DNA from: Eubacterium sp.
GTDB taxonomy: Bacteria > Bacillota > Clostridia > Lachnospirales > Lachnospiraceae
Length of the DNA: 19,761 bases
Direction: 5' to 3'
NCBI GenBank assembly: GCA_022776205.1
Contig: JALFIK010000143.1
Location: 1 to 19,761, forward strand
Part shown: in pieces, positions 6,892 through 15,404 of the stretch
Position numbering within the stretch: the first letter of the stretch is position 1
Layout: every line of letters begins with the position of its first letter
Notes under the pieces: generated by a model
The model's database searches: none
Seen by the model: the letters and a program-made list of their open reading frames with translations, nothing else
Told to the model about the DNA's origin: nothing
Position numbers and translations under genes: made by a program

Positions 6892-8159
6892 TGCTGCATA
6901 CGGAGAATGAATATATAAGAGCACATCTGCTCGACGGAAACTTTGGAATTGAGAAAGAAAGTCTCAGGGTTACAAAAGACGGTCGCCTTGCCCGAACTGC
7001 CCATCCTTTTCCCGGAGATAAAAACATTGTTAGAGATTTTAGTGAAAATCAGACCGAGATCAATACGGGAGTTCATGACAGTCTGAAGGGAGCCATGGAG
7101 GAACTGGAAAGACATCACAGAAGGATCTGTGAAAAATTAAATTCTCTTCCTGAGAAAGAATATTTATGGCCTTTTTCCAATCCGCCTTATATTCTGGAAG
7201 AGAAGGAAATTCCCATTGCCACGTTTTCGGGTCCCGATGCTTTTAAGACCGAATATCGGGAGTATCTGTCCGATAAATACGGACGGTATAAGATGACTTT
7301 TTCCGGAAGCCATGTAAATTATTCCTTTTCCGATGAATTGCTTATGGCAGATTTTGCCCTTCAGGAAGAAAAAGATTTTACTACATATAAAAATAAGTTT
7401 TATCTGGAACTGGCAAAAAAGATGGCAGTCTGCGGATGGATTCTTGTTGCCGTGACTGCGGCAAGTCCGGTTCTCGACAGCTCCTTTGTAGAAAAAGGAA
7501 TTTTTGGGCAGAGTATATTTACCGGTTTAAGTTCCGTGCGATGCAGTGAGCTTGGTTACTGGAACGATTTTTCTCCGGTTTTTGATTATACGGATATTGA
7601 TTCTTATGTGAGTTCTGTGGAGAGGTATGTCAATATTGGTCTTTTGAAATCTCCGTCGGAACTCTATTATCCAATCCGGTTAAAACCGGCAGGAGAAAAC
7701 AGCCTGCGTTCCCTCAGGGAGAATGGGGTGAATCATATTGAACTTAGGATGTTTGACCTGAATCCGCTGACAGAGGTTGGGATTGATGAAAGAGATGTGA
7801 AATTTGCCCAGCTTCTCATGGTATGGCTTGCCACCATGCCCGACTGGGAGGTGTCGAGAAATGCCCAGATTAATGCCACCCAGAATTTTAAAAATGCTGC
7901 CCATTATGATCTTAAGACAGTGAAGATTATATGGCCGGAGAAAAAATCCCGCTCGGTTGTGAAGAAAGCCCTGGAGGTCATTGACAAAATGAGAGAGTTT
8001 TACCGGGACTTCCCTGAGGAAATATCCCAGGTGCTGGAATTTGAGTATGATAAATTTACCGAGCAGAAAAACCGGTACAGCTGGAAGATACGGGAAGCAT
8101 ATCAGAACGATTTTGTGGAAAAGGGCATGAGACTTATTATAGAAAGACAGAATAGATAA
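6891..8159 (+). CDS. gshA: GshA-type glutamate-cysteine ligase
   Basis: A 422-residue protein matching the GshA (proteobacterial-type, PF04262) ligase that joins the gamma-carboxyl of glutamate to cysteine using ATP. Blocks in family order are FGIEKESLRV (18-27), DFSENQTEINT (49-59), FSGSHVNYSF (137-146), CGWILVAVTAASP (181-193), SVRCSELGY (215-223) and HIELRMFDLNPLTEVGID (282-299). It is about 100 residues shorter than E. coli GshA and similar in size to the ligase half of the bifunctional GshF enzymes, but has no ATP-grasp glutathione synthetase domain. So gamma-glutamylcysteine, not glutathione, is the predictable product. The start overlaps the previous stop by 1 nt, with GGAGGG upstream. 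The amidotransferase gene follows after 19 nt. Confidence 0.85.
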   Translation: MLHTENEYIRAHLLDGNFGIEKESLRVTKDGRLARTAHPFPGDKNIVRDFSENQTEINTGVHDSLKGAMEELERHHRRICEKLNSLPEKEYLWPFSNPPYILEEKEIPIATFSGPDAFKTEYREYLSDKYGRYKMTFSGSHVNYSFSDELLMADFALQEEKDFTTYKNKFYLELAKKMAVCGWILVAVTAASPVLDSSFVEKGIFGQSIFTGLSSVRCSELGYWNDFSPVFDYTDIDSYVSSVERYVNIGLLKSPSELYYPIRLKPAGENSLRSLRENGVNHIELRMFDLNPLTEVGIDERDVKFAQLLMVWLATMPDWEVSRNAQINATQNFKNAAHYDLKTVKIIWPEKKSRSVVKKALEVIDKMREFYRDFPEEISQVLEFEYDKFTEQKNRYSWKIREAYQNDFVEKGMRLIIERQNR

Positions 8160-8178
8160 AGGAGCATGACAGGAAGAA

Positions 8179-8952
8179 ATGTGTGAATTATTCGGGATTA
8201 ATTCTTCGAAAAAGATACAATTGAATCATTTGTTAAAAGAGTTTTTTTCCGATGGGGACGAACATCCCCATGGCTGGGGAATGGCGTTTTTTTACGGGGA
8301 TGCAGTGTCCCTGGAAAAGCAGCCGGAATGTTCTCTGAAGAGCCGTTATTTAAAGCAGCGTCTCCAGGCAAAAATTGAGGCGGATAAGATGATTGCCCAT
8401 ATCCGTCTGGCAACGAGAGGAACCATGGATTATGAGAATACTCACCCTTTTGTGCGAAGAGATTTCTATGGGCGCAGTTATACATTTGCCCATAATGGGA
8501 CAATTTTTGAGAGTGATGTTCTTGAATCCTTTGTTCACTGCCAGGAAGGAGGGACAGACAGTGAACGTATTCTCTGCTATCTTATCAGCAGAATTAATGC
8601 CGAAGAAAAGGAAAAGGGAGAGCCACTTTCCAAAGAAGAACGTTTCCGTCTGTTTGATGAAATTATCTGTGAGATTGCACCGGAAAACAAATTAAATCTT
8701 CTTCTTTACGATGGGGAGTTGTTTTATATTCACACAAATTTCCGGGACAGTCTGTATTATTGTGAAATAGAAGGCGGGGTCGTGGTTTCCACTCGTCCCC
8801 TGGATAAAAAGCCATGGAAAAAAGTTCCCATGAATCAGCTGATTGCTTACGAAAATGGGAAGCTTATTTTTACCGGTACAAAACATGATTATGAATTTGT
8901 GGAAAATGAAGAGAAAATGAAATTACTTTTCCTGGACTTTGCCAATTTATAA
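8179..8952 (+). CDS. EgtC/YafJ-like class II glutamine amidotransferase
   Basis: A 257-residue Ntn-hydrolase of the GATase_4 type. The start is fixed by chemistry: cleavage of Met1 exposes Cys2 (MCELFGIN), the N-terminal nucleophile. Other family sites are HGWGMAFF (31-38), AHIRLATRG (73-81), NTHPF (87-91), FAHNGTI (103-109) and TDSER (126-130). The relatives are E. coli YafJ (unknown role) and EgtC, which removes the gamma-glutamyl group in ergothioneine synthesis. No synthetase domain is attached, so hydrolysis of a gamma-glutamyl amide is likelier than ammonia transfer. It follows two gamma-glutamyl ligases in the same operon, supporting a gamma-glutamyl substrate (inference). The spacing of AGGAAG to the ATG is tight, and GGAG at 8161 is 14 nt away, so translation may depend on coupling. 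Confidence 0.83.
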   Translation: MCELFGINSSKKIQLNHLLKEFFSDGDEHPHGWGMAFFYGDAVSLEKQPECSLKSRYLKQRLQAKIEADKMIAHIRLATRGTMDYENTHPFVRRDFYGRSYTFAHNGTIFESDVLESFVHCQEGGTDSERILCYLISRINAEEKEKGEPLSKEERFRLFDEIICEIAPENKLNLLLYDGELFYIHTNFRDSLYYCEIEGGVVVSTRPLDKKPWKKVPMNQLIAYENGKLIFTGTKHDYEFVENEEKMKLLFLDFANL

Positions 8953-8972
8953 GAAAAAGGAATGAATATGTT

Positions 8973-9743
8973 ATGTTAGATCAGTTTTCAAGAAGCCGTC
9001 TTCTTCTGGGTGGGGAAGCAATGGAGCGGCTTAGTAATGCCAGAGTTGCCATTTTCGGAATCGGCGGTGTGGGTGGCTATGTTTGTGAGGCTCTTGCCCG
9101 AAGTGGTGTGGGAGCTTTTGATCTGATTGATGATGATAAGGTCTGCCTTACAAATTTAAACCGGCAGATTATTGCAACAAGGGATACGGTGGGGAAGGAA
9201 AAGGTGGAGGTGATGAAGGAAAGGATTCTCTCCATTAATCCGGAAGCTCGCGTGACAACCCGTTCCTGCTTTTTCCTTCCGGAAAATGCAGGAGAGTTTC
9301 CCTTCGATACTTATGATTATGTTGTGGATGCGGTCGATACAGTCTCAGCTAAAATTGAGATTGTCCTGCAGGCAAAGAAGCATAATGTACCGGTTATCAG
9401 CAGTATGGGAGCGGGTAATAAACTGGATCCGTCTGCTTTTAAAGTGGCTGACCTTTATGAGACAAAAGTCTGTCCCCTTGCCAGAGTGATGAGAAGAGAA
9501 TTGAAAAAAAGAGGGGTGGAAAGCCTGAAAGTTGTTTATTCAGAAGAAAAGCCGGTGCAACAGGTGAATCAGGAAGAAGAGGGGTGCAGGAGTAACTGCA
9601 TCTGCCCTCCGGGAACGAAACGAACCTGTACGAAACGGCGTGCCATTCCGGGCAGTGTGGCTTTTGTCCCTTCTGTCGCCGGGCTGATCATCGGCGGGGA
9701 GGTGGTGAAAGATCTGGCCGGAATCGAAAAAAATACAAAATAA
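8973..9743 (+). CDS. tcdA: TcdA-like E1 enzyme (tRNA threonylcarbamoyladenosine dehydratase family)
   Basis: A 256-residue ThiF/MoeB/HesA-fold protein of the TcdA (CsdL/YgdL) type, which uses ATP to cyclise t6A37 in tRNA to ct6A. Motifs are the nucleotide-binding GIGGVGG (29-35), LIDDDKV (51-57), NLNRQ (61-65), SSMGAGNKLDP (143-153), CPLARVMRREL (167-177) and GSVAFVPSVAGLIIGGEVVKDL near the C-terminus. Between 205 and 219 there is a four-cysteine cluster (C205, C209, C211, C219), a possible zinc site. Three ATGs crowd the start (8962, 8968, 8973); only 8973 is in frame. It begins 20 nt after the amidotransferase, so it probably rides on the same transcript, though its known job is unrelated to gamma-glutamyl chemistry. 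No terminator is visible after it. Confidence 0.87.
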   Translation: MLDQFSRSRLLLGGEAMERLSNARVAIFGIGGVGGYVCEALARSGVGAFDLIDDDKVCLTNLNRQIIATRDTVGKEKVEVMKERILSINPEARVTTRSCFFLPENAGEFPFDTYDYVVDAVDTVSAKIEIVLQAKKHNVPVISSMGAGNKLDPSAFKVADLYETKVCPLARVMRRELKKRGVESLKVVYSEEKPVQQVNQEEEGCRSNCICPPGTKRTCTKRRAIPGSVAFVPSVAGLIIGGEVVKDLAGIEKNTK

Positions 9744-9778
9744 ATCCCGCGAACTTCCTTTGTTTTCATATAAGAATG

Positions 9779-9807
9779 TTGACAAATGGTTTTTACGATA
9801 TTACAAT
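9779..9807 (+). promoter_or_regulatory. Sigma-A promoter of the DegV gene
   Basis: TTGACA at 9779-9784, a 17-nt spacer and TACAAT at 9802-9807 match consensus at eleven of twelve positions, about 40 nt before the start codon. Confidence 0.78.
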
Positions 9808-9847
9808 ATAGAAATGAAAACTACCTTATATGGTAATGGAGGAAGAT

Positions 9848-10747
9848 ATGGATTATAAGATTATCAGCGATGGATGCTGTGATTTAACAAAAGAAATTAT
9901 TGATCAGTATGAACTGCATATCGTGCCGTTTTATATTTCCTTTGATGAGACGAATTATTATAAAGAGATAGAAGAGATTGGGATTCGGGATGTTTATGAG
10001 CGTATGGTGAAGAATCCGGATGTGTTTCCTAAGACATCGCTGCCGTCCGTTCAGAATTATATTGATGTATTTACAGAGTATGCGAAGGAGAACATGCCGA
10101 TGATCTGTCTTTGTCTGACTCCTTCTTTGAGCGGTTCCTATAACTGTGCCTGCAATGCGAAGGAGATTGTCTGTGAGGACTATCCTGATGCGAAGATTAC
10201 CGTTGTTAATTCCGAATCAGCGACCGTCAGCCAGGGACTGATGGTGATTGAGGCAGCCAGGATGCGTGAGGATGGAGTTTCTTATGAAGAATGTATTGCG
10301 ATCCTGGAGAAGATGAAGAAGAGCAGCCGTATTTTCTTTACAGTGGGAGATACGGAATACTTAAAACACGGCGGAAGAATCGGGAAGCTTGCCGGAATTG
10401 CAAGTAGTGCTCTTTCTTTAAAACCGCTTATTACCTTAGCGGACGGGTCGATTGATTCCTCCGGGATCGGAAGAAGCCGGAAGAAGACGGTGTCAAAGAC
10501 GATTACCCTTCTGGATAATTATTTTAAAGAGAACGGAGATGCCATGGAAGAGTATGCCTACTGCGTGGGAGTTGGTTATGATCTGGAAGAAGGAAGACAG
10601 TATTATGATACGATCACGAAACATATCTATGGTGAGAGCAGTGTGGATAAAGTAGGTTTTTGTCAGATCGGAGCGACAATTGCTGTGCATACCGGTCCTT
10701 ATGCCATCGGCATTGGCTGTGTAAAGAAGTATGAAAATTGTCGTTAG
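9848..10747 (+). CDS. DegV family fatty-acid-binding protein (FakB-like)
   Basis: A 299-residue DegV-fold protein. Proteins of this family (FakB) hold a fatty acid and present it to the FakA kinase, which makes acyl-phosphate for phospholipid synthesis. The N-terminal DYKIISDGCCDLT (2-14), KTSLPS (62-67), TPSLSGSYN (91-99) and HGGRIGK (174-180) are the usual family blocks. Length is slightly above the common 280. Upstream in-frame ATGs at 9830 and 9836 are less likely starts: GGAGG at 9838-9842 sits 5 nt before ATG 9848, which also begins at the family's usual first strand. It is a single-gene transcript with its own promoter and terminator. No FakA is in the window; the bound lipid is unknown. 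Confidence 0.87.
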   Translation: MDYKIISDGCCDLTKEIIDQYELHIVPFYISFDETNYYKEIEEIGIRDVYERMVKNPDVFPKTSLPSVQNYIDVFTEYAKENMPMICLCLTPSLSGSYNCACNAKEIVCEDYPDAKITVVNSESATVSQGLMVIEAARMREDGVSYEECIAILEKMKKSSRIFFTVGDTEYLKHGGRIGKLAGIASSALSLKPLITLADGSIDSSGIGRSRKKTVSKTITLLDNYFKENGDAMEEYAYCVGVGYDLEEGRQYYDTITKHIYGESSVDKVGFCQIGATIAVHTGPYAIGIGCVKKYENCR

Positions 10748-10766
10748 ACAGAGAATAGGATAGTAT

Positions 10767-10804
10767 ACCGGAGTTTTCCGTCAGGGAGATTCCGGTTTTT
10801 TCTT
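10767..10804 (+). terminator. Intrinsic terminator after the DegV gene
   Basis: ACCGGA at 10767-10772 pairs with TCCGGT at 10791-10796, with an inner TCC/GGA pairing, followed by TTTTTTCTTT. It ends the DegV transcript; the next promoter begins inside its T tract. Confidence 0.75.
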
Positions 10805-10831
10805 TACAGAAAACAGAGGATGTGCGATACT
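10803..10831 (+). promoter_or_regulatory. Promoter of the MoxR operon
   Basis: TTTACA at 10803-10808, 17 nt, then GATACT at 10826-10831, with TGC directly before the -10 (an extended -10). The -35 starts in the T tract of the preceding terminator. Confidence 0.6.
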
Positions 10832-10867
10832 GTCAGAGTAAGATTTTTCGGTGGTTCGGAGGATATC

Positions 10868-11818
10868 ATGAGTAATAAGGCGAATTTGATTATTGAAGAA
10901 GTAAATAAAGTAATTGTAGGGAAAAAGAAGGTCATACGCAAAGTCTGGATGACGATTTTATCCGGCGGCCATATTCTTCTTGAAGACGTTCCGGGTGTGG
11001 GAAAGACAACGATGGCTCTTGCTTTTTCCAGAGCACTGGGACTATCCTATAAACGAATTCAGTTTACACCGGATGTAATGCCGTCCGATGTGGTGGGGTT
11101 TTATTATTATGACAAGGAGAGAGGGAAATTCTCCTATCGGGACGGAGCGGTTATGACAAATCTTCTTCTGGCGGATGAGATTAACCGGACATCAAGCAGG
11201 ACCCAGTCTGCTCTTTTGGAGGTGATGGAAGAAGGACAGGTGACTGTCGACGGAGTAACAAGGAAAGTTCCGGAACCGTTCCTTGTAATTGCCACCCAGA
11301 ATCCGGTAGGTTCTTCCGGCACACAGATGCTTCCGGAATCCCAGATTGACCGTTTTATGGTCATGCTTTCCCTGGGTTATCCATCGGTCAGGGAAGAGAT
11401 GATTCTCATGAGCCAGAGAAAGACATCGGACCCCCTTGAACAGGTGAAGGAGGTCATCACGCAGGAAGAACTGTTGTCCATGCGCAGGGAAGTGGGCCAG
11501 ATTGCGGTTTCTCCTTTGATTTATCAATATATTGCTCTTCTTTCTGAGGCGACAAGGAAACATGAGATGGTAAGACTGGGTGTGAGCCCCCGTGGTTCCC
11601 TGGCACTGTGCCGGATGTCGAAAGCCTGTGCGTATCTTGCGGGACGGGAATATGTGATTCCTGAAGATGTGCAGGAAGTAGTGAAGGATGTATTCCGTCA
11701 TCGCCTTGTTTTAAAGTCCAGAGTGAAACTTTCTGAACGAAACACAGACCGGATCATCGGGGAGATCTGTGCCCGGGTGAAGGTACCGGATCACAGGGAG
11801 GACGGGAACGGACGATGA
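10868..11818 (+). CDS. MoxR family AAA+ ATPase
   Basis: A 316-residue AAA+ ATPase of the MoxR type. These hexamers act as chaperones or remodelers, generally for the protein partners encoded beside them. Walker A is GVGKTT (43-48), Walker B is LLLADEIN (99-106), sensor 1 is ATQNP (142-146), and LPESQIDRF (155-163) is the characteristic block after it. A lid domain follows to about residue 310. The frame extends upstream to 10820, but GGAGG at 10858-10862 lies 5 nt before ATG 10868, and the sequence from there matches the family start. The DUF58 gene starts 4 nt before this gene's stop codon ends (ATGA overlap), forming the MoxR-DUF58-transglutaminase operon seen widely in bacteria. Confidence 0.93.
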   Translation: MSNKANLIIEEVNKVIVGKKKVIRKVWMTILSGGHILLEDVPGVGKTTMALAFSRALGLSYKRIQFTPDVMPSDVVGFYYYDKERGKFSYRDGAVMTNLLLADEINRTSSRTQSALLEVMEEGQVTVDGVTRKVPEPFLVIATQNPVGSSGTQMLPESQIDRFMVMLSLGYPSVREEMILMSQRKTSDPLEQVKEVITQEELLSMRREVGQIAVSPLIYQYIALLSEATRKHEMVRLGVSPRGSLALCRMSKACAYLAGREYVIPEDVQEVVKDVFRHRLVLKSRVKLSERNTDRIIGEICARVKVPDHREDGNGR

Positions 11819-12972
11819 GAAAACGCAATATCTGGCTGTATCGGACCGGTGCGATTCTTCTGCTTGTTTTATGGAGCATTTTTCTTATGTTTGCGCAGGA
11901 GAAAGTTCGGATTATCTGTCTTTTCGCTGCGGGTGTCCTTTTTTTATCCGCATTTTTATATGATGCATGTTTACCTTCTTCTTTAAAAGTGTCCCTATCC
12001 ATTCCGTCAGAAGGCGCAAAAAAGGAAAGAATTTTCGGGGAAGTAAATCTTGTTTATCATGGGAAATTACCCCTGATTTCGGGATTACTTGCGGTCACAG
12101 CAGAGAAAAAACTAACCGGGGAAACAGAAGATTTTTCCCTGAAATTTCTGCTGATATCTGGAAAAGAGATCGCTTTGCCGATTGAGGTCTCATCGCCTTT
12201 CATGGGCACGATCAGGATAAAAATTTGTTCTGCCTGCCTGTATGGTCTGTTTGGATGGAAAGAAAAGACGATTCCTCTTTCTCTTGAAAAGGAAGTAATG
12301 ATCCGGCCGGACTTTTATGAGCTTAATTTTCCGGTGGAGAATGAAGGGATTCCCAGGGAACTGTATGATAATGTGCAGGACGTAAAAAAAACAGATGGTC
12401 CCGGAGATTTCCGGGAAATACGCCCATACCGTCAGGGTGATCCGGTAAAGAATATCCACTGGAAACTCACGGGAAAAACCGATGAGATTATGATAAAAGA
12501 GATGGAGGTTCCCGTAACAAAGATTCCGGCAGTTTTTCTTGAAACCAGGGTAAAAAAACGGGATGCCCCGGTAATTGACATTCTTTTGGAAACCGCCCTT
12601 TCTGTCTGTGCACATATGACAGGCGAAGGGCAGATTCACTGTCTTATGTGGTGGAGCAGAGAGAAAAAACAATGGGAATTTTCACTGAATCAGACATTGT
12701 CTGATTTCGAATCGGTTTTGGGGAAAATATTGGAAGAGGAGTTTTTTGAAGAGGGACCTTCGGCCATGTCCCGGATTGATTTCATACAAAAAGAGCAGTT
12801 TTCAGAGATTATTTATGTGACAGACCGCCGGGAGGAAGGGGATCTTTCTTATATGGAACCTCCGGTTACCCTCCTTGTTCCCGGGGAGAAGAAAGAGAGA
12901 GTGGGCGAAGAAATTGACAGGATTCTGACAGGATACCGAGGAGGAAGGAATGAAGAAAAACAGTTCATTTAA
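11815..12972 (+). CDS. DUF58 domain membrane protein
   Basis: A 385-residue protein with two N-terminal transmembrane helices (about 11-27 and 32-49), a beta-rich region, and the DUF58 core around 195-230, where GDFREIRPYRQGDP (197-210) leads into NIHWK (213-217). DUF58 proteins usually accompany MoxR ATPases and transglutaminase-like proteins, and have a degenerate von Willebrand A-like domain in the C-terminal part; no complete MIDAS motif is apparent here. The biochemical role is unknown, probably as a MoxR client at the membrane. The start overlaps the MoxR stop by 4 nt and its end overlaps the transglutaminase-like gene by 23 nt, so all three are translationally coupled. Confidence 0.9.
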   Translation: MRKRNIWLYRTGAILLLVLWSIFLMFAQEKVRIICLFAAGVLFLSAFLYDACLPSSLKVSLSIPSEGAKKERIFGEVNLVYHGKLPLISGLLAVTAEKKLTGETEDFSLKFLLISGKEIALPIEVSSPFMGTIRIKICSACLYGLFGWKEKTIPLSLEKEVMIRPDFYELNFPVENEGIPRELYDNVQDVKKTDGPGDFREIRPYRQGDPVKNIHWKLTGKTDEIMIKEMEVPVTKIPAVFLETRVKKRDAPVIDILLETALSVCAHMTGEGQIHCLMWWSREKKQWEFSLNQTLSDFESVLGKILEEEFFEEGPSAMSRIDFIQKEQFSEIIYVTDRREEGDLSYMEPPVTLLVPGEKKERVGEEIDRILTGYRGGRNEEKQFI

Positions 12973-15301
12973 AATCTGGAGAAAGGAAGAAAGAGGGACA
13001 AAGGGAGCTGCTGCCTTTTTTTGTGCATGGCTTTCCTTTCTGCTTTATAAAGGGAAAAGCTTCCATCTGTCTACAGTGGGAGTTTTTCTCTGTGCCTTGG
13101 TGGCAGGAGCGGTTTTTCTTTATGGATTCTCGATGTATCGTGGCAAAAAAGCGGTTTTGATCTGTGATGTGAGTTATATTGGGATTTCCGTTCTTTTTTT
13201 CTGCTTTGGAGGCGTGTCCGGTGCTCTGCTTTCTTTTTTTTCCAGAATTGCTGATTATTTATCAGAATATGGGATGACAGGGGACATTTTTCACCGGATT
13301 ACCTCCGGTGTTTCTGAAAGTATCCGGGCGGACAGTGTGGAGGTTGTGCCCTTTGTGGCCGGAGCTTTTTCCTTAAGTCTTATTTTTCTCATTCTCTTTG
13401 TGAAGATCTGGGAGAAGTGCCCTGCCCTCATGACAGGAGTGGTTGTAATGGGAATGATTTTTCCCTGTATTTTTCGGGGAATATACCCGGAGCCGGCATC
13501 CGTCTGCTGTTTTCTTGTATTTTGTTTCCTGGCTCTCGCTCCCTTTGTGTGGAGTGGAGTGTATGCGGCACTGATTGTTTGTCTGATTTTTGGCATCAGC
13601 GTGCTAATGGACGGACCGGAGAATGTAAAGAATGCAACGGTAAAAACAAAATGGGAGCAGATGCGTTACGGAATGGAAGAGGGAGGATTGCCGGAAGGAA
13701 ACCTCACTCATGCAGGAGAAAAAAAGAGAGAGAATACCCCCGCTTTGCGGGTATCCGTGTCAAAAAAAGATAGCTATTATTTTCGGGGCTTTGTGGGATC
13801 GGTTTATGAGGACAATGCCTGGAAGGGCGGAGTGGAAGAGCCGGATTTGTTCGGGACTGGGAGCAATATGTTTGAAACTCTCGAACAGGAGGCATACCAT
13901 AAACTGATCTGGCTGCATAAAAAAAATTTTTACGGAACAAATCTTATGTATACACTTATGAAAACGAATGTAAAGGCAGCGGGGGAAAAAATCCCGTCCC
14001 TCTATAAAGTTTCCGTGGAAAATGTGGGGGCAAATCGGAAATATCTGTACCTTCCCTATGAATGTGCTACTTCAGCCGGCTTTTATGAAGAGGAAAAAAC
14101 TGCTTCGGTGAATCGCCTCGAAGGTTTGCGGGCAGGCGGTTTTCGGGGAGTGGAAGAATACTCATTTCTCACAATGCAAAATATGGCCGGACAGCTGAAA
14201 GCAGAGAAATCCCTGAATCAAAATGACGGGAAAGCTTCCGTGAAAAAGATGCTGAAAACCTATGAAAGCTATGTGGATGCCACCTGCCTTTATCTTTCGA
14301 AAGAGACAAAAACCCAACTTGCCGGGGCAGTGGGAGAACCCCTTAAAGGAGATGAACTTTCCACCCGCTATATCATTGAAAAGGTGAAAAAATGGATGCG
14401 GGAATCGGTAAAATATAAGGAAAACCCCGGTGTGATTCCGGAGGGAGAGGATTTTGTCTCCTGGTTTTTTGAAAACAAAGAAGGATTCGATGTGCAGTAT
14501 GCGGCGGCAGCCGTCCTTCTTTTTCGTTATTACGGTTTGCCGGCCCGGTATGCAGAAGGCTATATTCTTACGCCAAAGACATTAGAAAATTCCGGAAATT
14601 CCGGAGAAGTTGACATCACAAACCGGTATGCTCACGCCTGGCCGGAAGTTTATTTTGAAGGAGCCGGATGGATTCCTGTTGAAGTAGTTCCGGAATACGA
14701 CCAGGTTATGGGGGCACCATATTATGCCACAAAAGAAGAGGCGATCGTAAGTAATGCCCAGGTTTCGGAGGAACCATTGGAAAAGGAAGAGAAAGAAGCG
14801 GAGAAAAAGATCGGGAAAACAGAGCAGGAAACCGGGGAAAATGCTCAGAAGGAGGAGAAAAAATCCCGGAGCCGGCAGAAAGAAACAGAGAAAAATGATG
14901 CCGGGAACAAAAGAAAAGTCCTGGGAATCCTTCTCCTGTTATGTCTGTTACTTAGTATCATTCTGTTCCTTTTCCGGGAGAAAATTAAGGAAGAGATTCT
15001 GGAAATTAAGGGAAAGAAATTTATGCAAAATGCACAGTATGACCGGGCGGTAGAGCTCTATATGGATGCCCTGTGGAAAACTCTTGGAGAAAATGGCAGA
15101 AATCCGGTGGATAACCGGGTACGTACCCTGGAAAAATGCCTTCGGGAAGGGGATAAAACTCTTGATACAAAAGCATTTCGTCATTGCATGGCTCTTCGAC
15201 AAAAGGCGGTCTATTCTCCGGGAGGAATTACAGAAGAAGAGGCGTTGCGGGTCATTGATTTTCTAAAAAAAGAGAAAGAGAAGATGAAAAAAAATAAATG
15301 A
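12950..15301 (+). CDS. Membrane transglutaminase-like protein with the catalytic cysteine missing
   Basis: A 783-residue TgpA-like protein. About seven transmembrane helices occupy residues 18-220, then an extracytoplasmic region contains the transglutaminase-like core at about 480-590. A lysine/glutamate-rich linker (about 605-655), another transmembrane helix (about 658-677) and a DUF4129-like cytoplasmic tail follow. The core is clear from the block at 512-534 ending LPARYAEGY, and from RYAHAWPEVYFEGAGWIP. The family triad is Cys-His-Asp, usually GYCVHFA for the Cys. Here that segment is GFDVQYA, so D514 replaces Cys. H562 is kept, and E578 stands at the usual Asp. It is therefore probably not a transglutaminase or Cys protease, but may bind glycan or peptide. 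AGGAGG at 12939-12944 supports ATG 12950, which overlaps the DUF58 gene by 23 nt. Confidence 0.87.
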   Translation: MKKNSSFKIWRKEERGTKGAAAFFCAWLSFLLYKGKSFHLSTVGVFLCALVAGAVFLYGFSMYRGKKAVLICDVSYIGISVLFFCFGGVSGALLSFFSRIADYLSEYGMTGDIFHRITSGVSESIRADSVEVVPFVAGAFSLSLIFLILFVKIWEKCPALMTGVVVMGMIFPCIFRGIYPEPASVCCFLVFCFLALAPFVWSGVYAALIVCLIFGISVLMDGPENVKNATVKTKWEQMRYGMEEGGLPEGNLTHAGEKKRENTPALRVSVSKKDSYYFRGFVGSVYEDNAWKGGVEEPDLFGTGSNMFETLEQEAYHKLIWLHKKNFYGTNLMYTLMKTNVKAAGEKIPSLYKVSVENVGANRKYLYLPYECATSAGFYEEEKTASVNRLEGLRAGGFRGVEEYSFLTMQNMAGQLKAEKSLNQNDGKASVKKMLKTYESYVDATCLYLSKETKTQLAGAVGEPLKGDELSTRYIIEKVKKWMRESVKYKENPGVIPEGEDFVSWFFENKEGFDVQYAAAAVLLFRYYGLPARYAEGYILTPKTLENSGNSGEVDITNRYAHAWPEVYFEGAGWIPVEVVPEYDQVMGAPYYATKEEAIVSNAQVSEEPLEKEEKEAEKKIGKTEQETGENAQKEEKKSRSRQKETEKNDAGNKRKVLGILLLLCLLLSIILFLFREKIKEEILEIKGKKFMQNAQYDRAVELYMDALWKTLGENGRNPVDNRVRTLEKCLREGDKTLDTKAFRHCMALRQKAVYSPGGITEEEALRVIDFLKKEKEKMKKNK

Positions 15302-15320
15302 AGGAAAGTCGGAGATTTCG

Positions 15321-15349
15321 TTGACGATTTTATAAAATAATATTAAAAT
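15321..15349 (+). promoter_or_regulatory. Promoter of the methyltransferase operon
   Basis: TTGACG at 15321-15326, a 17-nt AT-rich spacer and TAAAAT at 15344-15349 match ten of twelve consensus positions, starting 19 nt after the transglutaminase-like gene ends. Confidence 0.65.
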
Positions 15350-15404
15350 CAAGAGAAGAAATATAAAAATTTTGGTTAAAGTGGAATAGATATAAGGAGA
15401 AACT

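Noticed and set aside
5704..8159. The two ligases as a tandem duplication
   Set aside because: They share no visible motif: one has the GCS2-type TVEFRSVCEQP block, the other the GshA-type FGIEKESLRV and IELRMFDLNP blocks. They are different families.
9540..9785. Antisense open frames over the 3' end of the TcdA-like gene
   Set aside because: They overlap the C-terminal conserved part of the E1 enzyme and the following promoter, with no supporting start signal.
14763..14920. Purine-rich repeated stretch coding for Lys and Glu
   Set aside because: It is a low-complexity linker before the last transmembrane helix of the transglutaminase-like protein, not a DNA repeat with a regular unit.
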